DNA of 57,699 nt, taken from assembly GCF_016482785.1 (NCBI RefSeq), contig NZ_JAEMXM010000034.1, positions 735 to 58,433 of the forward strand. Reading direction: 5' to 3'. Shown here in pieces: positions 19,301 to 27,260 of the stretch; the stretch's first letter is position 1; every line of letters starts with the position of its first letter. The position numbers were made by a program, and so were the translations under genes. The notes under the pieces are model-generated. The model was not told where the DNA came from, ran no database searches, and saw only the letters and a list, made by a program, of their open reading frames with translations. Source of the stretch: Paenibacillus alkalitolerans (GTDB taxonomy: Bacteria; Bacillota; Bacilli; Paenibacillales; YIM-B00363).

Positions 19301-20289
19301 TGATGGCCGCCCCATGTCACGAGCCTGATGTTGCCGTAATAGTCTTTGACATGGTTGTCGATGACTTTGAAAATACGTTCCAGCGCTGCTCGTTTCTCTT
19401 CCGCCGTCTTGGCAGGAGACCAGTCATAATGGAGCGCACTCGCATAAAACTTCAGTTCGTCCTTATACCGTTCGATCGATAATTTGGCACCCGCGCTGCC
19501 GTCTATTCTAGCGGAATACGAATTGAAGTTATTGATCAGGTTTGATGTATACTTGTCGATGATGGACTGCTTCTCTTCGTCCGTTATATCGTCTCTTACA
19601 TAAGATTGACCTTCCTGGAGTTTTGTGCCCTGCACCTCGCCGGATACGTCCAGATACGCTTCGGTATGCGTATAAGCGTTATAGTACCCTCTTGAGGGCT
19701 GATCCACGATCGCACCGAAGTTCCCGCTGAACGTCCTTAATGTTATTTCGACAGCGTTGCGCCCGTATGTATGCTCTAACGGAAGCAACGTCGTACTGTA
19801 GTAGAAACGGTTCGGCAAAGCGCCGCTTGAGCCCATCTGGAGCGCCTGATAGTCTCCGACGCGGCGGTACCCGATTTGCTCGCCGTTGATGTATACCATC
19901 GTTTTGTAGCTTGACGCGTCGCTGCCCCAGAACTTAACGGTGAAATAGTTTTGGGCAGCCGGGTCGACTTTCATCGTGAAGGACATTTCTCCGCCCTGGA
20001 TGTCGGCCGGAGTGCGCGGAAGCGCGACCCGCGCGGATTGGCCCAAAGCTCCGGTGATTGCGTCGGTGAACTCGCCTTCGAAATCGTGTGCCTGTTCCGA
20101 TTCCGGGTTGCCGAATATGAGCTTGTCCAGGTGGCCGCTCGTTGCTTGTTCCTCCTCAGCCATAACCGTGCCGGCTCCGATCGCCCCTGTCGCGGGCATT
20201 GCCAGTGCGGCGATAAGAATGACAGCCAAGATTTGTTTGGTACGCCTGAATGTCTGCATGAAACCGGGTAGCAAATTTCTTTGCATCAT
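16279..20289 (-). CDS. Large secreted polysaccharide-active enzyme, N-terminal part (frameshifted)
   Basis: About 1336 residues from the double ATG at 20289/20286, which sits behind AAGGAGGT; a frame open further upstream lacks a binding site. A signal peptide ends near GTVMAEEEQ. An N-terminal beta-sandwich (residues about 40-230) is followed by a helical toroid-like region (about 240-700, e.g. WGGHQGDWGGYYGALGEALY, NYGEAANYLVKYFYKTLNHP). A beta-rich lyase-like segment (about 740-960) and a fibronectin III-like module (ITWKTTAGAKSYNITRSE) come next, and then a further beta domain. The overall plan fits a polysaccharide lyase or related enzyme, but I cannot name a family. The frame runs out as ...DFPMRFICLTKRRRL because one T is missing from a T run at 16339-16342. 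With it, reading continues SDAVYLPNETPAPRV into the next part. Confidence 0.75.
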   Translation of the reverse strand: MMQRNLLPGFMQTFRRTKQILAVILIAALAMPATGAIGAGTVMAEEEQATSGHLDKLIFGNPESEQAHDFEGEFTDAITGALGQSARVALPRTPADIQGGEMSFTMKVDPAAQNYFTVKFWGSDASSYKTMVYINGEQIGYRRVGDYQALQMGSSGALPNRFYYSTTLLPLEHTYGRNAVEITLRTFSGNFGAIVDQPSRGYYNAYTHTEAYLDVSGEVQGTKLQEGQSYVRDDITDEEKQSIIDKYTSNLINNFNSYSARIDGSAGAKLSIERYKDELKFYASALHYDWSPAKTAEEKRAALERIFKVIDNHVKDYYGNIRLVTWGGHQGDWGGYYGALGEALYIVEQLIKDDAIYGEAAFNAFLDQPFVTGTVDGLYSLAGADWNGGELSRREAWERVLKANFDFARSRLSYIYNQVVYTYEGAWEAHEGLRMIGSPFYEGKERSHQILLEALGGKPFLGEEVLVGPGGEELDLYHSLFYHDRTARFTEDYLQIVAKGLAKSKLDANGNVVRRLPYGKHYYGLTEAGQTRENGYVANYGEAANYLVKYFYKTLNHPGDEELNDEILKLALKNMHARGFTRYTSVDDDGKRIMRAEQVTDERNTALPGFYAYGARTSTGMALQYASLEMAMVHNEQKYSGPEWDEYWRYAKEAVGFAQQQLADRQLFNFTFGTRGTNSGEDYHLAETYKYITETRADVDRFDSAAAGVVLPQTDFDYYSEEEIAVLGVNPADYEQFAWADIDNMFISMRDGDFRMFANLNELNKGYRANGRLHVLGDNYDHIVHIATDGKFQYQDYWIRMDNIDMVFFEDQLTNGAEAPQSMAGEIIPITYQPGVGKTDRDNFEADTPYAGYPDLLTARYGKYFMIFNTTRDVYGNERSFEVTIPTDYKGSEVLDLVSGQQLPIARNGKVTVPPKTAMVLKLTSDYHKDKEPDTVDFASALAGNGYAGITWKTTAGAKSYNITRSETENGKYELIATGVTGNYYKDSTVQNGKVYYYKASGVNEIGAGDESYRAKVDLTVPESGLTDTDWRDDRIGTTAGSATVSGSSIAIAGANGRGLGEGNDLIIYDRDLRDSLHFVNKVVAGSSAVSAKLDSWSGSASGIMLRDKLQENTRYIYFGADEDGNLVLQNRTRDSRHAFSEEKKSPMNAMLIGLRAEDYPYLKLVRDYDSHYIHAYVSKDGANWQMVKRMFTPFPYAVYAGVVAVQDASFSSVSVEEMPRGQVYPYVKRDGSSISLAWNKPKQAVKFSLFRTYDKDAALTDPVFKPGTLELADNSPWTALVSQSPLLSYTDVGPGFEDFPAYKIAAISADGTVLDFPMRFICLTKRRRLAYPQSR

Positions 20290-20572
20290 GTACCTCCTTG
20301 TGTTTTGAAAGAGCTGATTGCGGCGAAAAGCAGATTCGATCACATATGCCGTCGGACCCCCCTTTATATTGCGGTTGTTGCCGCTGCAGCATGAATGCGT
20401 TTACATTCGATGCTGCTAATTAGCATATCATGGATACAAATTAGTATGGATGTACATTTTTTAAGTTTTGACTGCAAGATTTTTAAGAGATTGCGAGAGA
20501 TTTGGGTTCGGACAGGCAGAGGCGATACCCCGGTTTCGGCGGCTGCAACTGATATGCCGGTCGTACAGAGGC

Positions 20573-20623
20573 AAAAAAATACCGCTACAGCACCCATTCG
20601 TCGAATTGGGTATCTGTAGCGGT
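20573..20623 (-). terminator. Strong terminator of the tatA/molybdopterin operon
   Basis: ACCGCTACAG and CTGTAGCGGT (10 bp perfect) enclose further pairing (ACCCA/TGGGT). On the minus strand they are followed by ATTTTTTTGCC. It lies about 150 bases beyond tatA. Confidence 0.85.
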
Positions 20624-20753
20624 CATTTGTTTCCGTTGCATATGCGGTGACGGCGCATATTGGCGGTTTGCGGCAGCGAAGCGGTAATATGTTTCCGCTG
20701 CAGGTAAGCAATCGGCGATATTTACTCCGTAGCGGAAATTTGTTTCCGCTAGC
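20616..20753. repeat. Three imperfect palindromic repeats
   Basis: Copies at 20616-20640, 20681-20704 and 20729-20753 share the core GCGG(A/T)nATnTGTTTCCGCTG-like. The third is a clean hairpin (TAGCGGAAA TTTG TTTCCGCTA). Spacing is about 63 and 51 bases. The rest of the gene-free stretch 20290-20770 holds only the terminator and AT-rich upstream sequence of the secreted enzyme. Confidence 0.6.
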
Positions 20754-20770
20754 GTCCCGAACGGAGCCGC

Positions 20771-21064
20771 TTAGTCCGGGAGGCGCTTATCCTTCGCCGA
20801 ATCGGACGGCTTATCCTCCGCGCGGACTTCCGTAAATTGTCCTTCCACCTCGGTTCTCTGTTGGCGGTCGGCTGCGGTGGTGCGGGAACCTTTTTCCGCC
20901 TCGGGGTTGTCGTCGTCTTTGAGCAGTTCTTTCGTTCCCTCTTTAAACTCGCGCAAGGTGCGGCCGAAGGCGCGGCCGAGCTCGGGCAGCTTGTTCGGTC
21001 CGAATAGGATGAGCGCAATGATGACGATCAGCAGGATGCCGACCGGTCCTATATTTCCAAGCAT
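20771..21064 (-). CDS. tatA: Sec-independent translocase subunit TatA/TatE
   Basis: 97 residues. A single N-terminal membrane helix ([18 protein letters not shown]) is followed by the diagnostic [25 protein letters not shown] amphipathic helix and a charged tail. TatA oligomers form the pore of the twin-arginine system, which exports folded cofactor proteins. It is last in a run with molybdopterin genes, which fits export of molybdoenzymes, although no tatC or molybdoenzyme is in the window. Confidence 0.95.
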   Translation of the reverse strand: MLGNIGPVGILLIVIIALILFGPNKLPELGRAFGRTLREFKEGTKELLKDDDNPEAEKGSRTTAADRQQRTEVEGQFTEVRAEDKPSDSAKDKRLPD

Positions 21065-21079
21065 GGGCGTTCCTCCTTC

Positions 21080-22090
21080 TTATTTGAGCAGCCCGCCGTA
21101 GCCCATGGCGACGATGTCGGGGCGCTCGATGCGCTCGCCCGCGCAGATGCGGGGCAGCAGAACGTCGAACGAGGTGAATTTCTCGTGCATGACGGCGCCG
21201 GGCAGTCCAAGTATCGGCGTATCGCCGAGGTATGCCATCATGAGCATGGAGCCGGGCAGCATCGGATTGCCGTATGAGACGATATCCGCGCCGGCCTTCT
21301 TGATCGCTCCCGGCGTCCGGTCGTCCGGATCGACGCTCATTCCGCCGGTGACGAGGATGAGATCGGCACGCTGCTGCTGGAAATACCGGATGTGCTCGAC
21401 GATCGTGTCGGTTGAATCGGGCGAAAACCGCTGTCCGATCACTTCGGATCCGAAGGCGGCGAGCTTGTCTTTGAGCACAGGCCCGAATTTGTCTTCGATC
21501 CGGTTGTTGAACACTTCGCTTCCCGTGGTGATAACTCCTGCTTTCAACGGGCGAAAAGGCTTCACCGTAACAAGATGATGCCCGAGCTTCTGTTTGTGTT
21601 CGGCGGCTTTCCGCTCGAATTCGGCAATCGTTCGCTCTTCAACGATGAGCGGCACGACGCGGGTCGCCGCCAGCGCCGTGCCGAGTTGGACGACGGCATT
21701 GTTCAGAATGGTCGAGAACACGACGTGCTCGATCGCGTTGACGGTATTGACAAAGCTTGCGTCGATTTTCGCCAAGCCGTTGATGGTCGACTTCAGCGAA
21801 ATTTTCCCTTCCGCCGGCGGCGTCAGTTGTAAGTTTTCCCCGGCTGCGGCGGACGCCATTCTGTACGCGGCGTCGTCCTCGTGCAGCCACCCGTCGGGTA
21901 CGTCAAGTATGTAAATATGCTCTTTGCCGATGTCGAGCAGCAGCGGGATATCCTCTTCGGTGATAATATGGCCCTTGCGGAACGCCTGGCCTTTGAACTC
22001 GCCGGGCACAATCCGCGTGAGATCGTGGCCGAGTCTAAGACCGATTGCGTCCTGCACCCTTACTTCTTTCAGCATGTGGTCAGGCTTCAT
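21080..22090 (-). CDS. MoeA-like molybdopterin-binding protein
   Basis: 336 residues. The C-terminal half is the MoCF-binding fold: VGVITTGSEV-like (KAGVITTGSEVFNNR), then LILVTGGMSVDPDDRTP and LGLPGAVMHEKFTSFDVLLPRI. The N-terminal half (VRVQDAIGLRLGHDLTRIVPGEFKG) is found in a shorter MoeA-related group. Likely role in molybdenum insertion or molybdopterin sensing. It overlaps the upstream moaB stop by 4 bases. Confidence 0.85.
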   Translation of the reverse strand: MKPDHMLKEVRVQDAIGLRLGHDLTRIVPGEFKGQAFRKGHIITEEDIPLLLDIGKEHIYILDVPDGWLHEDDAAYRMASAAAGENLQLTPPAEGKISLKSTINGLAKIDASFVNTVNAIEHVVFSTILNNAVVQLGTALAATRVVPLIVEERTIAEFERKAAEHKQKLGHHLVTVKPFRPLKAGVITTGSEVFNNRIEDKFGPVLKDKLAAFGSEVIGQRFSPDSTDTIVEHIRYFQQQRADLILVTGGMSVDPDDRTPGAIKKAGADIVSYGNPMLPGSMLMMAYLGDTPILGLPGAVMHEKFTSFDVLLPRICAGERIERPDIVAMGYGGLLK

Positions 22091-22581
22091 TCGTCCCGCT
22101 CAGCCTCCTTCCCGTGCAAAGTTTCGAGCGCTGCGGACAGTTCGTCCATTATGGAGAGCATGGCCAAAGATACGCCCTTAGGGCTGCTCGGCAGATTGAC
22201 GATGAGCGTGTGCCCGCGCACGCCGGCCGTTCCGCGGAATTGTGCGGAGAGGCGCCCTTTGGCTCTTGCGCCCGATCTGATGATCTCGGCAAATCCGGGC
22301 ACCTCCCGTTCGACGACCCGGCGCGTCGCTTCGGGCGTTATGTCCCTCGGTTGAAGTCCGGCGCCGCCGGTCGTAAGAATGAGATCCGCATGATGATAAT
22401 CGGTCATCTCGATCAGCGCCGCCATCACTTCGTCGGTTTCGTCCGGCACGACGCGGTCGTCAACGATTTCGCCGTTCAGTTCTTCTTCGGTCAGCTCGCG
22501 GATGACGAGCGCGCTGGTGGACTCCCTTTCCCCCCGGGAGCCTCGGTCACTTGCCGTTAAAATCGCCACTTTCCACCGCAT
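22087..22581 (-). CDS. moaB: MoaB/MogA-family molybdopterin adenylyltransferase
   Basis: 164 residues from ATG 22581 ([17 protein letters not shown]), with AGAGG about 9 bases upstream; a start 10 codons earlier is less likely. Signature motifs are [23 protein letters not shown] and [12 protein letters not shown]. It activates molybdopterin by adenylation in the MogA group. It overlaps the end of moaC by 35 bases and is translationally coupled to the MoeA-like gene. Confidence 0.92.
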   Translation of the reverse strand: MRWKVAILTASDRGSRGERESTSALVIRELTEEELNGEIVDDRVVPDETDEVMAALIEMTDYHHADLILTTGGAGLQPRDITPEATRRVVEREVPGFAEIIRSGARAKGRLSAQFRGTAGVRGHTLIVNLPSSPKGVSLAMLSIMDELSAALETLHGKEAERDE

Positions 22582-23086
22582 GCTTCGTTCCTCTCCCTCT
22601 GTCTCGTACAAAATCTCCGCTTTTTCCGCCTGTTTTTCTAGTTAGCAAGGTCGGGCCGATTTCCATCGCTTTGTCCAATGCCTTGCACATGTCATATATG
22701 GTGAGCGCAGCGGCCGAAACGGCGGTCAGCGCCTCCATCTCGACACCGGTTCCTCCCGTGGTGCGCACGGTTGCGTCGATGTACAGCTCGTCGTTGCCGT
22801 TGTCCTCGAATTCAATGTCTACGCCGGTAATGAGGATCGGATGGCACATCGGTATGATGTCCGGCGTCTTCTTCGCGGCCATAATGCCGGCCACTTGCGC
22901 GACGGCGAGCACGTCTCCTTTGGTGACGGCATGCTGTTTGATCGCCTGCAGCGTCTCCGGCTTCATGACGACGGTCGTCGATGCGGTAGCGGTACGGAGT
23001 GTCGCCGTCTTGCCGGATATGTCGACCATGCGCGCCCGGCCCTGTTCGTTCATATGGGTGAAGTTGTCGTTATTGTGGTCGGCCAT
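22547..23086 (-). CDS. moaC: MoaC, cyclic pyranopterin monophosphate synthase
   Basis: 179 residues from ATG 23086; GGAGG lies about 14 bases away. Reads [22 protein letters not shown], the standard start of the family. The conserved IIPMCHPI and [15 protein letters not shown] segments are present. It converts the MoaA product to cPMP in molybdenum cofactor synthesis. The tail ([18 protein letters not shown]) extends slightly beyond the usual end and overlaps moaB. Confidence 0.95.
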   Translation of the reverse strand: MADHNNDNFTHMNEQGRARMVDISGKTATLRTATASTTVVMKPETLQAIKQHAVTKGDVLAVAQVAGIMAAKKTPDIIPMCHPILITGVDIEFEDNGNDELYIDATVRTTGGTGVEMEALTAVSAAALTIYDMCKALDKAMEIGPTLLTRKTGGKSGDFVRDRGRGTKHAVESGDFNGK

Positions 23087-23194
23087 CGCTTCGTTAGGTT
23101 CCTCCTTTCCGCGAAGCCTACACCGCTCCACCGCCGTGCTTCGTGGCGAAAGCGGCAGGCCGCGATTGGCGATCATGACTAATTATGTATAGCG

Positions 23195-23863
23195 TCAATT
23201 ACTAGGGACGTGAATGATCCGCGCTTCCGTGACGACGAAGCGCACGGTCGCGTCGTGCGGCTCGGCCGGCACGGCGTCGATCAGCTGCGCCTCGAAGGCG
23301 GGCGCCACGGTAACGGTGGCGCCGGCGCCGATGCGTTCGAGGAGGCGGTCGTAGTAGCCGCCTCCATAGCCGAGACGCCGGCCTGCGGCGTCGAAGGCGA
23401 GCCCGGGGACGAGCATGAGCGAGATCGCCCCCGTCTGTTCGAGCCGCGGCGTCTGCGGCTTCGGTTCGCGGATGCCGTAAGCCCCCGGCTCGAGGTCTTG
23501 TTCCCCTGCCGCGACGTGCAGGGTCAGCTCCCGCGTTGCCCCAGGGTCCACCCTCGGCAACGCCACCTTCACGTTCCGCTCCCAGCACCAGCGGACGATG
23601 CCCATCACGTCCGCTTCCGAGCGGAACGGGACAAATGCGGCGAGCGCCTTACCCTCGCCACGCCCTTGCAGCAGCGTCTCCGCCCACGCCTCCAAAAACC
23701 GGAGGCATATGGCGTTCGAGCGCTCCGTTCTCTCCCGCTCCGTCAATCCGTCGCGGATCGCCGCCATCCGTCTGCGCAGCGCCGCCTTCTGTGCGGCAAG
23801 CGCCGGGTCGCGGTTGCTCTCGGTGTTCGCGGAATTTTGCCGTTGATCGTCATTCACGCCCAT
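23195..23863 (-). CDS. 5-formyltetrahydrofolate cyclo-ligase
   Basis: 222 residues. N-terminal AALRRRMAAIRDGLTERER and C-terminal GRRLGYGGGYYDRLLERI, the family's phosphate-binding signature. It makes 5,10-methenyl-THF from 5-formyl-THF with ATP. It is first gene of the run that continues with moaC; the 108-base gap to moaC may contain a second promoter. Unusually GC-rich and arginine-rich compared with its neighbours. Confidence 0.94.
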   Translation of the reverse strand: MGVNDDQRQNSANTESNRDPALAAQKAALRRRMAAIRDGLTERERTERSNAICLRFLEAWAETLLQGRGEGKALAAFVPFRSEADVMGIVRWCWERNVKVALPRVDPGATRELTLHVAAGEQDLEPGAYGIREPKPQTPRLEQTGAISLMLVPGLAFDAAGRRLGYGGGYYDRLLERIGAGATVTVAPAFEAQLIDAVPAEPHDATVRFVVTEARIIHVPSN

Positions 23864-23902
23864 TGTCCCTCAATCTCACTGTATTGCTGGCTTTCTTTCT
23901 AT

Positions 23903-23912
23903 ATTGTACCAT
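23903..23912 (-). promoter_or_regulatory. Extended -10 promoter of the cyclo-ligase gene
   Basis: TGGTACAAT on the minus strand (TGn plus TACAAT, -10 at 23908-23903), about 40 bases before the start codon. There is no clear -35. Confidence 0.4.
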
Positions 23913-24143
23913 AAGTTCTCACCCCGCCCGCAACAAACGTTCGCTTACCGGTGGCACCGGACGCCGGAATTCGTTACACTTGGAAATAGCGTGAAATGAT
24001 TCGAATGCAGTACCGTTTTTTACGCTATCTATAATAATTCGAAACATATGAGGAAAATAAGGGTATTCTTTACCACTATTTATTAAATTTTTTTGACGAA
24101 AATGTCATCATGCCTTTCATGGGACGCGGAGGGACCACATACT

Positions 24144-26090
24144 ATGCTTCTTCAAGCTTCGGGTATCGGCAAAAATTTCGGAGCGACCACCATCTTGTCC
24201 AATATCCACCTGCAAATACAAGAGCGCGAACGCATCGGTCTTGTCGGCGCGAACGGCGCGGGGAAGTCGACCCTGCTGCGCATCCTCGCCGGGGAGTCGT
24301 CTTACGACGAAGGTCAGCTGTTTCTCGCCAAAGGCATGTCTATCGGATACTTGGCGCAAAACAGCGGCCTTCAGTCCGACGAATCGATCCAACATGAGAT
24401 GCGCGCCGTCTTTGCCGATTTGCTTGCGGTTGAGTCCGAGCTGCGTGAGTTGGAAGCCCGAATGGCCGATCCGGCTCTGGCTGCCGACGAATCCGAATAT
24501 AACTCCGTGTTGGCGCGTTACTCCGCCAAATCCGATGCGTTCCGCGAACGGGGCGGTTATGCGATAGAGGCGACGATTCGCGGGGTATTGCACGGAATGG
24601 GATTCAGCGGCATGCCGCCGGACACGATCGTCTCCACCTTAAGCGGCGGCCAAAAGACGCGCCTGGCGCTCGCCCGGCTGCTGCTCGTCAAACCGGACAT
24701 TCTTATGCTGGACGAACCGACGAACTACCTCGATATCGAAACGCTCACTTGGCTGGAGTCGTATCTGCGCAGCTATCCGGGCGCCGTGCTCGTCGTTTCC
24801 CACGACCGGTATTTTCTCGATGCGCTCGCGGACACGATCTATGAAATCGAGCGAACGTCCGCCAAGCGGTATACGGGCAATTACTCTTCTTTTGTAGAGC
24901 AAAAGGCCGCCGAATACGAACGACAACTCAAATTATACGAGAAACAGCAGGAAGAAATCGCGCGCATGGAAGATTTTGTACGCCGCAATATCGTCCGTGC
25001 GACGACCACGAAGCGGGCGCAAAGCCGCCGCAACATGCTCGAACGCATGGAGCGCATCGACCGGCCGCAGGGCGATTTGAAGAAAGCGTCTTTCCGCTTC
25101 GAAGTAGATCGCTTGTCCGGGAAAGAAGTACTGCAGGTGCGCGATCTTGCAATGGCTTATGAAGGCACGGCCCCGCTGTTTTCCGGGGTCGGCTTCGACT
25201 TGCGCCGCGGCGACTCCGTCGCGTTAATCGGCCCGAACGGCATCGGCAAATCGACATTGCTGAAGGCGCTGGTCGGCCAGATGCAGCCGGCGAACGGCAC
25301 CATCCGCTGGGGCACCAACATTACGATCGGATATTACGACCAGGAACAAACCGGGCTGAACTTGAACAATACAGTTCTTGAGGAATTATGGAGCGAGTAC
25401 CCTCACCTGGAGGAAGTGCGAATAAGGACGGTACTCGGGAACTTTTTGTTCAGCGGAGAAGATGTTTTGAAAAAGGTTTCGACATTAAGCGGCGGCGAGA
25501 AAGCCCGGGTCGCTTTGGCGAAGCTGATGCTGCGGAATGCGAATGTTTTAATATTGGACGAGCCTACCAACCACCTCGATCTGGTAAGCAAAGAAGTGTT
25601 GGAATCGGCGCTGCTCGATTACGAAGGCACGCTCTTATTCATCTCTCACGACCGTTACTTCTTGAATCGAATGGCTGAACAAGTGCTCGAATTAAGCCCC
25701 CGCGGGATTCGACATTTCCTGGGAAATTACGACGACTTTCTTGCCAAAGCGCAGGAATTGGATGAGGAAGCCTCGGAACGTGCCGGAACGGCAAAGCCCG
25801 CTGCCGCCGTTCGGAAGGCGGCGGTCGAAGAGCCGGCGGCGATCGGCGCGCAATCGTACGAAGCCGAGAAACAAGCCAAACGCGAAGAACGGAACCGCCA
25901 GAGGCGTCTTGAACAGCTGGAGAAGGAAATCGCATCGGCGGAAGAAGAGCTTGCATCGTTGGAGGAACGGTTGACCGATCCGGAAATATATAACGATTAT
26001 GTCTCGGTGCAGAACCTTCAGTCTGAAATTGATGAGCTGAAGGCGAAGCTTCAAAAATGGTACGAAGAATGGGAAGCTTTATTGTCTTAG
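24144..26090 (+). CDS. ABC-F family ATPase
   Basis: 648 residues with two ABC cassettes and no membrane segments. Cassette 1 has Walker A GANGAGKST, signature LSGGQKTRLAL and Walker B ILMLDEPTNYLD. Cassette 2 has GPNGIGKST, LSGGEKARVAL and LILDEPTNHLD. Between them is the ABC-F linker (KQQEEIARMEDFVRRNI ... KRAQSRRNMLERME). The C-terminus is an alanine-rich stretch plus coiled coil (EKEIASAEEELASLEERL), as in YdiF-type proteins. Such proteins act on the ribosome E site in translation control or antibiotic protection. The ATG at 24144 follows GGAGGG. TATAAT at 24030-24035 may be its -10. Confidence 0.95.
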   Translation: MLLQASGIGKNFGATTILSNIHLQIQERERIGLVGANGAGKSTLLRILAGESSYDEGQLFLAKGMSIGYLAQNSGLQSDESIQHEMRAVFADLLAVESELRELEARMADPALAADESEYNSVLARYSAKSDAFRERGGYAIEATIRGVLHGMGFSGMPPDTIVSTLSGGQKTRLALARLLLVKPDILMLDEPTNYLDIETLTWLESYLRSYPGAVLVVSHDRYFLDALADTIYEIERTSAKRYTGNYSSFVEQKAAEYERQLKLYEKQQEEIARMEDFVRRNIVRATTTKRAQSRRNMLERMERIDRPQGDLKKASFRFEVDRLSGKEVLQVRDLAMAYEGTAPLFSGVGFDLRRGDSVALIGPNGIGKSTLLKALVGQMQPANGTIRWGTNITIGYYDQEQTGLNLNNTVLEELWSEYPHLEEVRIRTVLGNFLFSGEDVLKKVSTLSGGEKARVALAKLMLRNANVLILDEPTNHLDLVSKEVLESALLDYEGTLLFISHDRYFLNRMAEQVLELSPRGIRHFLGNYDDFLAKAQELDEEASERAGTAKPAAAVRKAAVEEPAAIGAQSYEAEKQAKREERNRQRRLEQLEKEIASAEEELASLEERLTDPEIYNDYVSVQNLQSEIDELKAKLQKWYEEWEALLS

Positions 26091-26101
26091 AGCGGATGGC
26101 A

Positions 26102-26148
26102 TAAGAGGCGCATCACCTTCGTTTGGGGAATGCGCCATTTGCCTCTTA
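26102..26148 (+). terminator. Terminator-like hairpin after the ABC-F gene
   Basis: TAAGAGGC and GCCTCTTA pair across a loop with further ATGCGC/GCGCAT pairing. It starts 12 bases after the stop. Confidence 0.5.
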
Positions 26149-26159
26149 GTGCACACATT

Positions 26160-26194
26160 TTATCCACAGTTTCGGGGTAACTGCCTGTGGATAA
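26160..26194. promoter_or_regulatory. Inverted pair of perfect DnaA boxes
   Basis: TTATCCACA (26160-26168) and TGTGGATAA (26186-26194) are consensus DnaA boxes facing each other, 17 bases apart, followed by TGTTGATAAC. They could be a DnaA-binding cluster, or simply the stem of a hairpin. Confidence 0.5.
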
Positions 26195-26245
26195 TGTTGA
26201 TAACTAATAATTAAGCCCATTAAATACGCAAAAATTGATGTGGAC

Positions 26246-26279
26246 AAAAAAATGCCGCCATTTCTTTGGCGACATTTTT
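26246..26279 (-). terminator. Terminator of the DUF3990-partner gene (probably bidirectional)
   Basis: AAAATGTCGCCA/TGGCGGCATTTTTTT on the minus strand, with A/T tracts on both sides. It lies 19 bases beyond the small gene's stop. Confidence 0.8.
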
Positions 26280-26297
26280 CTTTGAATTTTTCTTTGA

Positions 26298-26615
26298 TTA
26301 TCGAATAACGAAAGCACGTTTAATTTTTTTGTTTGCCAAACGCTCGCGTATCTGACCCATCTTTACTTCCCGGCGGATATCGAGGATCGTCTTTTCCCAT
26401 TCTTCAACCGAAACTTTTTCGGTATTTGCCTCGTGGTACATCCTCGCGTAATCGTGCATCGTTGGGTAATCTCCGATTAATTGACGAATAGGCGCATAAT
26501 AGTTTACGAGCTGGACGGCTGCATCATGGAAATATCCAAAATCATCAACAAGATGTTCGACAATAGCTTCCTCACAAATATCAAACTCGTGGAATGCTTT
26601 GGTCTGTTTCTTCAT
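26298..26615 (-). CDS. Small protein paired with a DUF3990-like gene (possible antitoxin)
   Basis: 105 residues, mixed charge, no membrane segment. The body (FDICEEAIVEHLVDDFGYFHDAAVQLVNYY ... TMHDYARMYHEANTEK) recalls small DUF3791-like partners of DUF3990 proteins, but I am not sure of the family. It starts inside the 3' end of the upstream gene (35-base overlap) with its own binding site (GGAAGGTGG), a typical toxin-antitoxin arrangement. The C-terminus is very basic (ANKKIKRAFVIR). Confidence 0.6.
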   Translation of the reverse strand: MKKQTKAFHEFDICEEAIVEHLVDDFGYFHDAAVQLVNYYAPIRQLIGDYPTMHDYARMYHEANTEKVSVEEWEKTILDIRREVKMGQIRERLANKKIKRAFVIR

Positions 26616-27210
26616 GATATATCCACCTTCCTTTTGTAAACATGTAATGTCCTTCTAATCGTAGTAGGCGCTCCAGATGTTCATTGGAAAAAACGAATTG
26701 ATACCCAAGTTGTAAAGAATCGAGCTTTTGATGTTCTTTATCCCGGGTGATTTGGTCGTAGAACCAGTGCATGCCTTTATTCCATTTTATTGCTTTTCGA
26801 ACAATTATGCTAGTTCGGTTATCGGCCATGGGTCCCATGATGATGTCGGGATGTGGTTTGCAGGGATCCTTATCCTTATCACGATTTTTTCGATGTGAGA
26901 AGATGAATGATGCCCAATTCAGGCTTTCTGCACCGAAATAAAGAATAAAAGGTTGGAAATCAATTTGTGTTTGATTTAACTTGATTCGTAGCACGCTTGG
27001 TTGTCCTTTTAGTCCTCGGGTTTCCTCATATGTAGAAATTGCCCACTGTTTTGCCTGTTCAAGCGAAATAGTGGTGTAAAATCCAGCGCCAAAATCTCGG
27101 TCGGGAACCCAATATTCTCGATTCAGCAATTTCTCCCGGAACGATGGAAGGCGGTTGCTGAGAGTCCCGTGAAAAAGGGTTTCCGGGGATAAAAACTGTT
27201 GTATCTGCAT
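26581..27210 (-). CDS. DUF3990-like protein, possible ADP-ribosyltransferase toxin
   Basis: 209 residues from ATG 27210 (AGGAGATG upstream); a longer frame start overlaps the giant gene and is rejected. Early LFHGTLSN, then DRDFGAGFYTTISLEQAKQWAIST, gives the HGT...FGxGFYTT...A..WA pattern of DUF3990, which by recall belongs to the ADP-ribosyltransferase-like folds. The later part (DIIMGPMADNRTSIIVRKAIKW ... LGYQFVFSNE) matches the family's GPxADD..., SxQ-like end. Catalysis is inferred, not shown. AT-rich relative to the window, suggesting transfer. Confidence 0.6.
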   Translation of the reverse strand: MQIQQFLSPETLFHGTLSNRLPSFREKLLNREYWVPDRDFGAGFYTTISLEQAKQWAISTYEETRGLKGQPSVLRIKLNQTQIDFQPFILYFGAESLNWASFIFSHRKNRDKDKDPCKPHPDIIMGPMADNRTSIIVRKAIKWNKGMHWFYDQITRDKEHQKLDSLQLGYQFVFSNEHLERLLRLEGHYMFTKGRWIYHEETDQSIPRV

Positions 27211-27227
27211 GTCACATCTCCTAATAA

Positions 27228-27255
27228 AGAGACCGAGGCCTCGCCCCGGTTCTCT
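27228..27255 (-). terminator. Hairpin between the giant gene and the DUF3990-like gene
   Basis: AGAGAACCG ... CGGTCTCT then TTATT on the minus strand, 6 bases after the giant gene stop. It may attenuate read-through to the next gene. Confidence 0.5.
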
Positions 27256-27260
27256 GTCCC

